Part shown: in pieces, positions 21,737 through 29,036 of the stretch | Position numbering within the stretch: the first letter of the stretch is position 1 | How the letters are laid out: every line of letters begins with the position of its first letter | Source of the DNA: an uncultured Acetatifactor sp. | GTDB lineage: Bacteria; Bacillota; Clostridia; Lachnospirales; Lachnospiraceae | Direction of reading: 5' to 3' | DNA: 29,036 bases | NCBI RefSeq assembly: GCF_910585425.1 | Contig: NZ_CAJUCP010000071.1 | Location: forward strand, 1-29,036 | Made by a program: the position numbers and the translations under genes | Notes under the pieces: model-generated | What the model was told of the DNA's origin: nothing | What the model saw: the letters and a program-made list of their open reading frames with translations, nothing else | Databases searched by the model: none

Positions 21737-23542
21737 CTACAAATTTCTTCGGATTACACGGGTTATAATCCCTATAGCCACCCCGCGCTCTTCATCCAGC
21801 CGCGTCACCGCAAAGCTCACGTCGTCTTTCTTCCCGGGCGTCCGGTAGTCATAGCAGGAGTGCGCCACCGCGTTTACCCCGTTGGACAGGCGGATATACA
21901 CCACGCCCTTATGCACGTCCGTAACCTTCCCCGCGTACTTGCTCTGGATGCGGCATTTCTTCAGGTTGTCATGGCTCGTGTTCTGGGACACGCTCTTGAT
22001 GTCCGCCTTGACCGCAATCTCCTCCAGACCGTCCCTGCGCACGCTCAGCACCCTCACCAGCACTTGGTCCCCCACGGAGAACCGCTCATGGGCATCCCCG
22101 ATCCAGTCCCAGGCAAGGTCACGGGCCATGATGGAGCATTCCACCCCGAAGACCTCCACCCGCAGCACCTTCTCCGCCACCGCAATGACACGGGCCTGCA
22201 CGATGCGCCCCTCATGGACACGGTACATCCCCGAGGCATCCGTATCCAGATAGAAGATCTGGCGTTTTTTCAGCATGGCCTCCCTGCGGCTGGCCACCAC
22301 GCTCCTGGCTTTGGAGTCGATGCCCTTCACAATGAAGTCGATTTCCGCCCCCAGCATGTTCCCCAGGATCTTGTTCTGCCGCAGCATCAGCTCCGCATAC
22401 TCCTGCCCGGAGGGGCTGCGCCCCACATTGATCATCATCTCCTTCAGGGGAATGACAATCCGGAACCCCTTATAGTCCACGATGGCGATGGTCTTGCCGT
22501 TGTCCGTCTGCTCTATGCCGCCCAGCTGCCCGGTCAGAATCCGCCTGGTGCGGTAGGCGTTATGGATCTCATGCCAGATCACGTCCTCCCGGCTCTCCTC
22601 CGTCTCCACTTCCCCACGGGCTTCCAGTGTCAGCACGGGTGCTTCTGCCCTTTTCCCACCAGTGGTACGGCGGGGCGCAGGGTCTGCCGGGCTTTTTTCT
22701 GAAACAATACTGGGCGGTGCTTCCCTTTTCGCCACAGCCGAAGCATCATCTACAGTTTCTTCTACAGCCACCTCTGCAGTTCCCGTTACGCTTTCCCCTT
22801 CCGTTTCATCGTATGCTTCATCCCACTCATCCGCCTCTTCCGGGTTCTCTGAATCCAAAGTCAGTGTACCGCCATTATCTGCATCCATATCCGGAAAGTC
22901 TTCCGCCATCTCCGAATCGCTTTCTTCTGCCGACAGAAGCGTTTCCTCCAGCACCCCTTCTTCCGGTACTGTCTCCGGCTGTACTTCCATTTCTGGCTGT
23001 ACCCCTATCCCCGCATCGTCCGGCTCCCCTGTGGTCTCCGCTTCGATTTCTGCTTTATTGGGTACTGCTTTCTTTTTACGGGAACTGCGCTTAGGTTTTG
23101 CCGGAACAGGTTCTTCAGCAGCTGTCTCCGCAGGGACATCTTCCGGTTCTATGGCGTTTTCCGCCAGGCTGCCTGCCTCCTCCATCACAGCTGTCTCCTC
23201 CCCTTCCCCATTTTCATAAATATCCCTTCCGTCCGTGTCCTGCTGCTCCCCGGATTCATCCATCTGTTCCCTTTCAGGCATTTCCTCCTCCGCATCCTCT
23301 GGGGATTCCATCAGAGCATTTTCCTCTTCCATATAATCTGACAAAGCATCCTCCCCGGGATTATCTATATCGTCAGCCACATCCCCAGGCCCTTCTCCAC
23401 CGGATTCCATTTCAGGCTCCATCCCCTGTTCCCTGTAGTCAAATTCTTCCTGCTGTGTCGTGTCTTCCATGAAAGCATCATTAATGCCTGTTGTTCCCAC
23501 TGCCAGCTTATCCACTTCCACTATTTCTTTTTTTCTGCCCAT
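21737..23542 (-). CDS. S1-domain RNA-binding protein of the conjugation module
   Basis: A 601-aa protein. Residues 25-300 are extremely acidic and low in complexity, with a small basic island (KPKRSSRKKK). The C-terminal half begins at REDVIWHEIHNAYRTRR and contains two S1/OB-type units: one from EGRIVQARVIAVAEKVLRVE to VLSVRRDG, the other from YAGKVTDVHKGVVYIRLSNG to the end. S1-domain proteins of this kind are regular members of Firmicute conjugative elements, where they sit beside the coupling protein; their function is not known. The ribosome site before ATG 23542 is weak (AGAGAGGCAG). It is followed immediately by the shared terminator at 21689-21725. Confidence 0.75.
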   Translation of the reverse strand: MGRKKEIVEVDKLAVGTTGINDAFMEDTTQQEEFDYREQGMEPEMESGGEGPGDVADDIDNPGEDALSDYMEEENALMESPEDAEEEMPEREQMDESGEQQDTDGRDIYENGEGEETAVMEEAGSLAENAIEPEDVPAETAAEEPVPAKPKRSSRKKKAVPNKAEIEAETTGEPDDAGIGVQPEMEVQPETVPEEGVLEETLLSAEESDSEMAEDFPDMDADNGGTLTLDSENPEEADEWDEAYDETEGESVTGTAEVAVEETVDDASAVAKREAPPSIVSEKSPADPAPRRTTGGKRAEAPVLTLEARGEVETEESREDVIWHEIHNAYRTRRILTGQLGGIEQTDNGKTIAIVDYKGFRIVIPLKEMMINVGRSPSGQEYAELMLRQNKILGNMLGAEIDFIVKGIDSKARSVVASRREAMLKKRQIFYLDTDASGMYRVHEGRIVQARVIAVAEKVLRVEVFGVECSIMARDLAWDWIGDAHERFSVGDQVLVRVLSVRRDGLEEIAVKADIKSVSQNTSHDNLKKCRIQSKYAGKVTDVHKGVVYIRLSNGVNAVAHSCYDYRTPGKKDDVSFAVTRLDEERGVAIGIITRVIRRNL

Positions 23543-23676
23543 ATATCTGCCTCTCTTTCTTTAAAACATTGATTTTGGTTCTGCTTTACGTTTTCTGTCT
23601 TTCCCTGATTGCAGCAATCTGGAATCAGGATTTTGCTGTCTTCAACAAGACTGTATTTTAAAGCACGATACACCAT
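23521..23676 (-). CDS. possible 51-aa protein overlapping the S1-domain gene start
   Basis: The frame runs from ATG 23676 to TAG 23521 in the 209-bp gap between the coupling-protein and S1 genes, overlapping the latter by 22 nt. Composition is ordinary (MVYRALKYSLVEDSKILIPD, a CC pair, then many Lys/Asn/Gln), but there is no ribosome site before it. No family recognised. Otherwise the gap shows no clear promoter. Confidence 0.3.
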   Translation of the reverse strand: MVYRALKYSLVEDSKILIPDCCNQGKTENVKQNQNQCFKEREADIWAEKKK

Positions 23677-23751
23677 GGCGGACCGGAGCCCCTATGTCCC
23701 GTGAACCAAGCCCTTACCGGGCCTGCCATCCTCTTCGGTACACTCAGATGC

Positions 23752-25986
23752 CTACAACATAATAGAATCCTTATCTGTAAGCACTACCCCGGCAGGCTGT
23801 GCTGATCCTGTTTTTGCGCCAGGCTCTGTCTTCGGTTTCTGCCTGCCCGTGGTTCTGCCCACTTTCCCCGGAGCTGCACCCTCCGGAATCGTACCCTCTG
23901 TAACTGCATCCCCTGATGCTTTTTTCTCTGCTGTCTGTCCTGCTGCATTCTTAGCCGATGCTTTGGGTGATGCTTTTGATGCTGTTCTGGGTGCCGCCTT
24001 TGTCTCCTTTCCCGAATCTTGCGACACTGCACCCGCCCCACCCTCAGGCAGAACCTTCCCGGCCTCCGCTTTCTGTGTCCCTGCTTTTTCCTCCCTGGCA
24101 TTCTGTACCTTGTTCTTCTGTGGCTCTGCACCTTTCTGCACTGTTGTCTTCTGTGCTGCTGTCTTCTGCGTCCCCGCCCGGTTCTGTGTCTCCATTTTCT
24201 TCTGTGGCTCTTCTTTCCGTGTCCCTGCTCTCTTCCCCTCTGCCTCCATCTCCATCCGCCGCCACTCCGGCACATGGGCAGATGCCTTGCAGGAGCGCAG
24301 CAGCGGATAATCCGGATGCTTCGAGTAGTCCATCTTGTCCACCTTCAGGGTCTTTTTCCCCCGGATGATGACCAGTGCCTTGTCAATGGGCAGCCGCAGC
24401 ACCTCGTCCGGGGTCAGCACAGGCCGCTTCCCCACGCCGCTGGTCTCCCGGAACTCCGGCGTATAGTTGGAGATCCGCCACGTCCCCAGCTGCTTCGACC
24501 TGCTGGAGACCGCCACGCTGGCAAGCCCGGTGCGGGAGGAGACAAACTCCGCCGTCAGCGGGTCCGTGCACCCCAGGAAAAGCTGCACGTCCGCATTCCC
24601 CAGAATCTCCTGCCAGAGGTTCTGCGGGTACCGGTTCTGCAGCCCCGCAAGGTTCTGGAACACGCAGGACATGGAGATGTTCCGAGAACGGATCACGCTC
24701 AGGCGCCGGGACAGGTCAGGGATGGTGCCGCAGGCGGTCAGCTCCTCCCCCAGCACATGGACTGGCACCGAAAGCTTTCCGCCCTCGCAGTTCCTATCTG
24801 CATACCGCACCAGCTTGATGAACACGAATGACAGGAACAGGGATGCCAGGAAGTCAAAGGTACTGTCCTGGTCGCTGGTCACCAGGAAGTAAGCGCACGG
24901 CTCCTGCCCTGGCAGGTCCAGGTCGATCTCGTCCCGTGCCGTAATCTTCCTGATCAGCTCCGACTGGAACACCTGCAGGCGGCTCCCCAGTCCAATCACC
25001 ACGCCGCTGCGCACCGAATCTGATGCCTGTTTGAACAGGCTGTAAGGGGCCTTCGCCGGATGGGTCGCGGGCAGCACGTCAAACAGGCTGTTCAGCGCCG
25101 TCTCGGAATTCAGGGTAAGCAGCTGGTAGACCTGCCCCATGTTCCGGCTCTCTTCCGGATAGCCCTTGTCAACATACAGAACCAATGCCTTAAGTAAGTT
25201 CATCTCAGCCGAATCCCAAAAATGATCTCCTTTACTGTCCCCTTTCGTGTTGCGGATAATGACATCCACAAAAAGCTGTGCCATCAGTTCCTGCCCCTCT
25301 ACCTCCGCAAGGCAGTTCCATGAATCCGAATTTTCCGCGTTCACCAGATTGAACACTTTCACCGTATATCCCTTGTCTCGCAGATACTCACTTGACTTCT
25401 CATACAACTCGCTTTTGGGGTCACAGATGATAAGCGACTCTCCCCTGGCAACTCCCTGTAGGATACGGTTCATGCAGAAAGACCGTGTCTTCATGCTGCC
25501 GCTGGCACCGTACACCGCCAGGTTGCTGTTGAGCCGGGTCTTCTCCGGCACACAGACAAACTTCCTGTCCAGCATCCCCAGCACGATTCCCCTGCAGCGC
25601 CGCAGGTCGCCAACCAGGTCAAGCACGCCCTCCATTTCCTTCCGTCCCATCCATCCGGAAGTGCCGTATGTCCCCCTGGCGGAATAGGTGAAGTTCCTGT
25701 CCTCGTCATACTCCCCGGCATCGCTGTAGCCAATCCGCATGACCAGCAGGAGCAGCACCGCAAGAAGTCCGATACATATGAAAATCCCGTAAATGCCATG
25801 GGGCGGATGCAGCGCCGCCCGGAAACAGGCTGCAATCTCCGGGGAAGCCATCAAGGGAGCGGTGCCGTCCCCCGGGCTCCCCCCGCCCTCCTTCCACAGG
25901 GCATAATTTCCGATAAACTGGGCCAGGTACCCGCCCACATACAGGATGGCAGCCACCGCTATGGGCGCAACCACCAGCCCTTTCAT
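23752..25986 (-). CDS. VirD4-type coupling protein (T4CP)
   Basis: A 744-aa membrane ATPase that would bring the relaxase-DNA complex to the type IV secretion channel. Two N-terminal membrane segments (about 5-28 and 66-84) flank an external loop. The P-loop is GASGSMKTR (160-168), with Met where most ATPases have Gly; this form recurs in Firmicute VirD4-like proteins. The Walker B region reads VHVLGEELTACG. Family motifs LIICDPKSELYEKSSEYLRD and SMSCVFQNLAGLQNRYPQ are present. The last about 160 residues are a low-complexity Lys/Gln/Ala/Thr tail with loose repeats of AGTQK and PQKK type. ATG 25986 follows AGAGGAAATTA and is 14 nt from the previous gene's stop. Confidence 0.9.
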   Translation of the reverse strand: MKGLVVAPIAVAAILYVGGYLAQFIGNYALWKEGGGSPGDGTAPLMASPEIAACFRAALHPPHGIYGIFICIGLLAVLLLLVMRIGYSDAGEYDEDRNFTYSARGTYGTSGWMGRKEMEGVLDLVGDLRRCRGIVLGMLDRKFVCVPEKTRLNSNLAVYGASGSMKTRSFCMNRILQGVARGESLIICDPKSELYEKSSEYLRDKGYTVKVFNLVNAENSDSWNCLAEVEGQELMAQLFVDVIIRNTKGDSKGDHFWDSAEMNLLKALVLYVDKGYPEESRNMGQVYQLLTLNSETALNSLFDVLPATHPAKAPYSLFKQASDSVRSGVVIGLGSRLQVFQSELIRKITARDEIDLDLPGQEPCAYFLVTSDQDSTFDFLASLFLSFVFIKLVRYADRNCEGGKLSVPVHVLGEELTACGTIPDLSRRLSVIRSRNISMSCVFQNLAGLQNRYPQNLWQEILGNADVQLFLGCTDPLTAEFVSSRTGLASVAVSSRSKQLGTWRISNYTPEFRETSGVGKRPVLTPDEVLRLPIDKALVIIRGKKTLKVDKMDYSKHPDYPLLRSCKASAHVPEWRRMEMEAEGKRAGTRKEEPQKKMETQNRAGTQKTAAQKTTVQKGAEPQKNKVQNAREEKAGTQKAEAGKVLPEGGAGAVSQDSGKETKAAPRTASKASPKASAKNAAGQTAEKKASGDAVTEGTIPEGAAPGKVGRTTGRQKPKTEPGAKTGSAQPAGVVLTDKDSIML

Positions 25987-26000
25987 TAATTTCCTCTTGT

Positions 26001-27140
26001 CTATGGGAAGAACCTCCTTTCAAATTTTTCAAAACTGATGGCGGAAAGCTCCACCTGCCCGCCGCAGAAATAGGCCAGTGCCTCTTTCTGGAAATCAAAA
26101 CAGATGATGGTCCCCCGCCTGTCCTGCAGCTGCAGCGCCGTACAGAACCGGTTGATACGGGGGATATCCAAAAAATACCCGAACAGTACAGGGTCACCAT
26201 TTTCGTCCATGGCATCATTCTCCACGGTAAGCCCCCCGTCCCGCTCATGCAGTCCCTGCATCAGAATCCTGTCCAGTTCCGCATTACGCCCGGCATCGCA
26301 CAGCAGCCTCAGCAGCACATCGCCATGGTGGTCATTGGTCAGGTAATAGAAATGACCATAGTTCCCATCCAGCAGGAAAAAACAGCGTGTCTGGCTGTCC
26401 CCGTCCGTAAGGATACTGCTGAAAGGCTCCAGCCCGTCCCCAAACAAAAGCCCTGAAACTTCCATGCCCCCGTACCTGTCCGGTAAGCGCTGGCAGCACA
26501 GTACCATCCTGAGAAAAGTCAGCGCCCTCTGCTCTGCCCGGTAGTCCCATTTCGCACCGCAGGGCCCGCCATTGTACACAAGGAAGACCCCGGACGGGGC
26601 GAGCAGCACCCCCGTCATCCGGGAGCTGCGTATCTTGACCGTATCTATGCCCATCTCCTTCACCTCCCGGGAACTGTAGAACGCCGCACCCTCAGGGCAG
26701 GGAGCCCGGGCCTCCCCTTCCGCAAACACATGGGGCTTCTTATCCCGGAACACCGCCACCCCCGCATTCCCCATAGCCACATAAGAACCCGCAATCCGGT
26801 GCAGCCGCAGCCTCCTCTGTACCTCGCTCTTCAGCATGTTCGTGTCCCCTTTCCCCGCCAGATGGAAAGCGAACCTCTCCGGTTCTTCCTCCAGCAGAAG
26901 CCTTTTCGCCCTCCTCCCCAGACGATAGCCACGGATCCCGTCCTGGTAATAAGTCCGCAGGAGCTTTTCCTTCTTCAGCATCCATACGACCGTGCTTTTG
27001 TAACTTTCGCTCCCGGGAAGACGCCCCATCAGACCAGCCGGGAACTCGCCGCACACAGCGGTCAGTGCCAGCAGATGATAGCCCAAAGTCTCCTGCCCGG
27101 GAAGCACTTTCCTGTCCGCCAGATATCTCACCTCCTCCAC
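26001..27140 (-). CDS. 379-aa element-core protein of unknown function, N-terminus uncertain
   Basis: Commonly found beside the coupling protein in this element type, as far as I recall, without assigned function. The N-terminal 85 residues look like a winged helix (LGYHLLALTAVCGEFPAGL, YKSTVVWMLKKEKLLRTYY, YRLGRRAKRLL), as in replication-relaxation-type proteins. The middle contains VLLAPSGVFLVYNGG and CFFLLDGNYGHFYYLTND, and the end is ISFEKFERRFFP. The listed GTG at 27140 has no ribosome site. The frame remains open, in the same frame as the upstream gene, to its stop at 27261. The added residues RLSLPKSLAATVKSVEEVRY read like genuine protein, so the true start may be a CTG near 27170 or further upstream. 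Confidence 0.7.
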   Translation of the reverse strand: MEEVRYLADRKVLPGQETLGYHLLALTAVCGEFPAGLMGRLPGSESYKSTVVWMLKKEKLLRTYYQDGIRGYRLGRRAKRLLLEEEPERFAFHLAGKGDTNMLKSEVQRRLRLHRIAGSYVAMGNAGVAVFRDKKPHVFAEGEARAPCPEGAAFYSSREVKEMGIDTVKIRSSRMTGVLLAPSGVFLVYNGGPCGAKWDYRAEQRALTFLRMVLCCQRLPDRYGGMEVSGLLFGDGLEPFSSILTDGDSQTRCFFLLDGNYGHFYYLTNDHHGDVLLRLLCDAGRNAELDRILMQGLHERDGGLTVENDAMDENGDPVLFGYFLDIPRINRFCTALQLQDRRGTIICFDFQKEALAYFCGGQVELSAISFEKFERRFFP

Positions 27141-27260
27141 GCTTTTTACCGTGGCGGCTAAAGACTTGGGTAAGCTCAGCCGCCATGCCTTTCCGGCAAC
27201 GCCCTGTTTCCGGCGTTCCCGCCATTTCAGGGCACCTGATGTAAAAAATCTGCAAAACCG

Positions 27261-27923
27261 TCAAAAATCTGATATGGATTTTACCTGCTTTTCCCTGTCC
27301 GCAAGCCATCCGGCAAAGCGGTTCTTCTCCATGATATAGACGTTGGTGCCATCCTTGTCCCCCAGTTCCGTGGTGTTGTACGCATCACACAGCAGGCCGC
27401 TGTCGTCCGCCATCACATAAAGCGCAATCACATCCAGAATCTGCTTCTGCTGCTGGTTGTCGTAGTCCCGGATGCGCCAGTCCGGCAGCTCATGATCATA
27501 CACATGGGACACGCACACCACGCATTCCCGGAACCTGGGCAGGGGGTTCTCCTCCCCATACTGCCCCAATGCCGCATGGAGCGGGTCAAGCAGGAATATC
27601 CCGCTCTGGCGCATCTTCTTTTTGGGGAGCAGCCGCGGCAGCGCCACCCGGAAGATGCCTTCCTCATATCCCACTTCAATGCCGTGGACTCCCGCCGCCT
27701 TCACAAGGTATTCCGCCCTGGGCACGCCGGTGGACGCATACAAAAGGTTCCGCAGCTGGCAGGCGATCCCCTCAGCACACAGCGCTGCCTCCGTTGACAT
27801 GGTCTCGTAGTTTTCCGGATACCGCTGTATGTCCACGGAGTCCATGGCGCAGATGCTGCTGTTCAGGCGCCGCATGTTGTTCTGGATATCCGCAATCCTG
27901 CGTGAAATGATTTTTCTGTCCAA
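27261..27923 (-). CDS. 220-aa element-core protein (DUF6100-like)
   Basis: Starts at TTG 27923 with GGAGG 8 nt upstream; the longer frame to 27977 would begin inside a hairpin. The first 60 residues are helical (DRKIISRRIADIQNNMRRLN...). The rest is a mixed domain with FRVALPRLLPKKKMRQSGIF, CVVCVSHVYDHELPDWRIRD and YDNQQQKQILDVIALYVM. I recall this family as a DUF found on Clostridia conjugative elements, but the number is from memory. It precedes the 379-aa gene and the coupling protein in one operon. Confidence 0.65.
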   Translation of the reverse strand: MDRKIISRRIADIQNNMRRLNSSICAMDSVDIQRYPENYETMSTEAALCAEGIACQLRNLLYASTGVPRAEYLVKAAGVHGIEVGYEEGIFRVALPRLLPKKKMRQSGIFLLDPLHAALGQYGEENPLPRFRECVVCVSHVYDHELPDWRIRDYDNQQQKQILDVIALYVMADDSGLLCDAYNTTELGDKDGTNVYIMEKNRFAGWLADREKQVKSISDF

Positions 27924-27954
27924 AATGTATCCCTCCAATCTTTTTTGATGAAAT

Positions 27955-27977
27955 ATGGTTCCAGTGGCAGGAACCAT
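27955..27977. promoter_or_regulatory. hairpin in the leader of the 220-aa gene
   Basis: ATGGTTCC (27955-27962) and GGAACCAT (27970-27977) form a perfect 8-bp stem with a 7-nt loop, about 30 nt upstream of the TTG start. It could be an operator or a leader structure; there is no U-tract directly after it to call it a terminator. Confidence 0.35.
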
Positions 27978-27997
27978 CTGCTTCTGTCTTTTATCCC

Positions 27998-28536
27998 CTT
28001 CGGTAAAATCCTCATGTTTTTCTAAGCATCTTTATTCTTCTGGCAACACTCCTACAGCATCATAATTCCTTCCACGCCTTCAGTAAATTTCATACAGCCC
28101 TATGCGGCGCTCCATGCTGCAGCGTATATCGCCCCAGCCCTTATCCCCCGGTAAAATGACACCCGATAATACCGCTTCATGCCCCGGTAAAGAACTGCTG
28201 TCTGTCCTTGCCAGCCCATACATCCAGATAACATTCTGCTGGCTATCCTTGTAACCAAACCTTCGGTAAATTTCTGGCTCCTGTCGTTGCAGTCTCATAT
28301 CCAATCAGCATTCTCTTGTGTGTCCTCACAGTCTCATATCATCAGTAAAAATCCATTGCCTTCCTGCACTGCCATATGTACACGGTAAAGTTCTGGCATC
28401 TTTTCGTGCAGCCTCATGCCTTCGGTAAAATTCTGCTATCTGTAAATGCGGCCACATACCTCTGCAGCATCTGTCTGCATCGCTTTATATCTCGGCAAAA
28501 AACATTATCCCGTTTCCAGCTGCTGCCCCATCTATC
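27998..28536. repeat. degenerate ~40-bp tandem repeat array, about 13-14 units
   Basis: Units start with CTTCGGTAAA or a close variant at about 28001, 28081, 28149, 28185, 28264, 28343, 28383, 28423 and 28493, spaced by 36-40 bp or twice that. Poorer units fill the gaps. They continue ATTCTGCTATCTGT and end TGCAGCCTCATRC. The best pair is 28380-28419 and 28420-28459. On the minus strand a unit translates as MRLQ...AEFYRR, but the 40-bp period breaks the frame. The array occupies the gene-free stretch 27924-28573, where I see no complete gene. Confidence 0.75.
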
Positions 28537-28573
28537 TCAAAACCAGACTATATATCCTACTGTATATCTAAAT

Positions 28574-29011
28574 TCATCCCTTCCTGTAATAGCTCACATC
28601 CCCCGCCGAATCCACAGTGCAGAACCCGGTTATCCCGGGGAAGTCCAACCGGGGAATCTGCCCCGGCACATCCACCAGCACGATACGGCGGCTCCCATCC
28701 TCCCGGCACCGCCCCATGGCATGGCACACAAGGGCCTCCTGCCCCTCCGCCACATGGACAATCTCATACATCTCCCCACTGGAAAAGAACACAATCTTCA
28801 CCGGGAAGTCCCCGGATGAATGGAACTCCACCCTGTCCATGAAATCCAGCAGGACCCACACCGCCCGCACCATGCCGCTGTCAGGAGCCCGGGGACACTC
28901 CCCATAAGGGTAAAATCCCCCATCCTCCGCCTCAGCGATACGCCCCTGCCTTTTCAGATGGGCAAGCAGGTTATTTACCGTCCCCTCCTCGTATAATAAG
29001 TTTATAGCCAG
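28574..29011 (-). CDS. 5'-truncated gene for a small element protein (DUF5697-like)
   Basis: The frame ends at 28574 and is open upstream to a TGA at 29012-29014. The readable protein begins NLLYEEGTVNNLLAHLKRQG, a winged-helix-like piece. It continues MVRAVWVLLDFMDRVEFHSS, DFPVKIVFFSSGEMYEIVHV and ends GFCTVDSAGDVSYYRKG. I associate this with DUF5697-type proteins of Clostridia elements, from memory. An AGGAGG lies at 28984-28989, but no ATG, GTG or TTG follows it at usable distance. The first ATG (28873) would drop the N-terminal domain. The 5' end appears to be replaced by the hairpin sequence at the window edge. Confidence 0.55.
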   Translation of the reverse strand: MAINLLYEEGTVNNLLAHLKRQGRIAEAEDGGFYPYGECPRAPDSGMVRAVWVLLDFMDRVEFHSSGDFPVKIVFFSSGEMYEIVHVAEGQEALVCHAMGRCREDGSRRIVLVDVPGQIPRLDFPGITGFCTVDSAGDVSYYRKG

Positions 29012-29034
29012 TCAGAACAGGCTATAGACTTATT
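28995..29034. repeat. 15-bp inverted repeat at the window edge
   Basis: AATAAGTTTATAGCC (28995-29009) and GGCTATAGACTTATT (29020-29034) pair at 14 of 15 positions around a 10-nt loop. It coincides with the loss of the 5' end of the adjacent gene. It could be a terminator, an operator, or the subterminal hairpin of an inserted element; the window ends too soon to tell. Confidence 0.55.
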
Positions 29035-29036
29035 CT

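Noticed and set aside
28080..28304. 74-aa minus-strand frame within the 40-bp array
   Set aside because: It spans several repeat units and owes its openness to the repeated MRLQ...YRR unit; there is no ribosome site, and neighbouring units break the frame.
27998..28536. CRISPR array
   Set aside because: Units are contiguous with no spacers, are highly degenerate, and no cas genes are nearby. The 60-bp array at 7311-8159 is coding and also lacks spacers.
1..29036. tRNA or rRNA genes, integrase, relaxase, attachment sites
   Set aside because: I looked for tRNA-like cloverleaf ends, rRNA blocks and the signature motifs of these proteins and found none in the window.

Overview
The window is a stretch of a large conjugative element (integrative element or plasmid) from a gut-type Firmicute, most likely a Lachnospiraceae/Clostridia species. 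The evidence is the family content: PcfJ- and PcfK-like proteins, a VirD4-type coupling protein with a GSMKT P-loop, an S1-domain conjugation accessory protein, a CHC2 primase-like protein, RecD2 and a YqaJ exonuclease. These occur in strong AGGAGG-type ribosome-site operons of fairly high GC. No rRNA, tRNA, relaxase or integrase is visible, so chromosomal versus plasmid location cannot be decided. Family names come from recognising protein motifs by eye; no database search was run.

Almost everything is transcribed leftward (minus strand). Reading in that direction from the right edge: a 5'-truncated small gene (28574-29011); a gene-free, AT-richer 650 bp stretch holding a degenerate ~40-bp tandem array (27998-28536); two element-core genes of unknown function (27261-27923, 26001-27140); the coupling protein (23752-25986); and the S1-domain protein (21737-23542), closed by a perfect 16-bp hairpin terminator. 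Next comes an AT-rich insert (about 16.7-21.7 kb) carrying two divergent phage-defence-type genes. These are a 1238-aa nuclease/STAND NTPase (minus) and an Abi_2/AbiF-type HEPN protein (plus). The second is preceded by its own promoter and a short terminator-ended transcript that looks like an RNA partner.

To the left lie two operons driven by near-duplicate promoter/leader modules. Module B (about 16.54-16.66 kb) drives a 67-aa zinc-binding protein, a 414-aa Cys-rich unknown and an Rpn/PD-(D/E)XK-type nuclease, ending at a hairpin terminator (13557-13596). Module A (about 13.33-13.49 kb) drives a DNA-processing operon: a 69-aa basic protein, YqaJ exonuclease, small membrane protein, RecD2 helicase and a 45-aa peptide. 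A 711-aa protein with a 20-residue tandem-repeat linker, a 187-aa zinc-ribbon protein and the primase-like protein follow. Both modules share the box CACAATATATAGTA, a 28/29-nt identical leader block and a hairpin, so the two operons are probably co-regulated by one element-encoded regulator.

The leftmost operon holds a PcfK-like protein (the family that includes anti-Cas9 AcrIIA9) and a PcfJ-like protein. The latter is disrupted by a frame change in a G-run and loses its normal C-terminus at about position 288, where an AT-rich segment begins. That segment carries a terminator hairpin, a hairpin next to a ribosome site, and the first 10 codons of a leftward gene, which looks like the end of an inserted mobile element. 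The right edge likewise carries a hairpin that cuts into a coding region.
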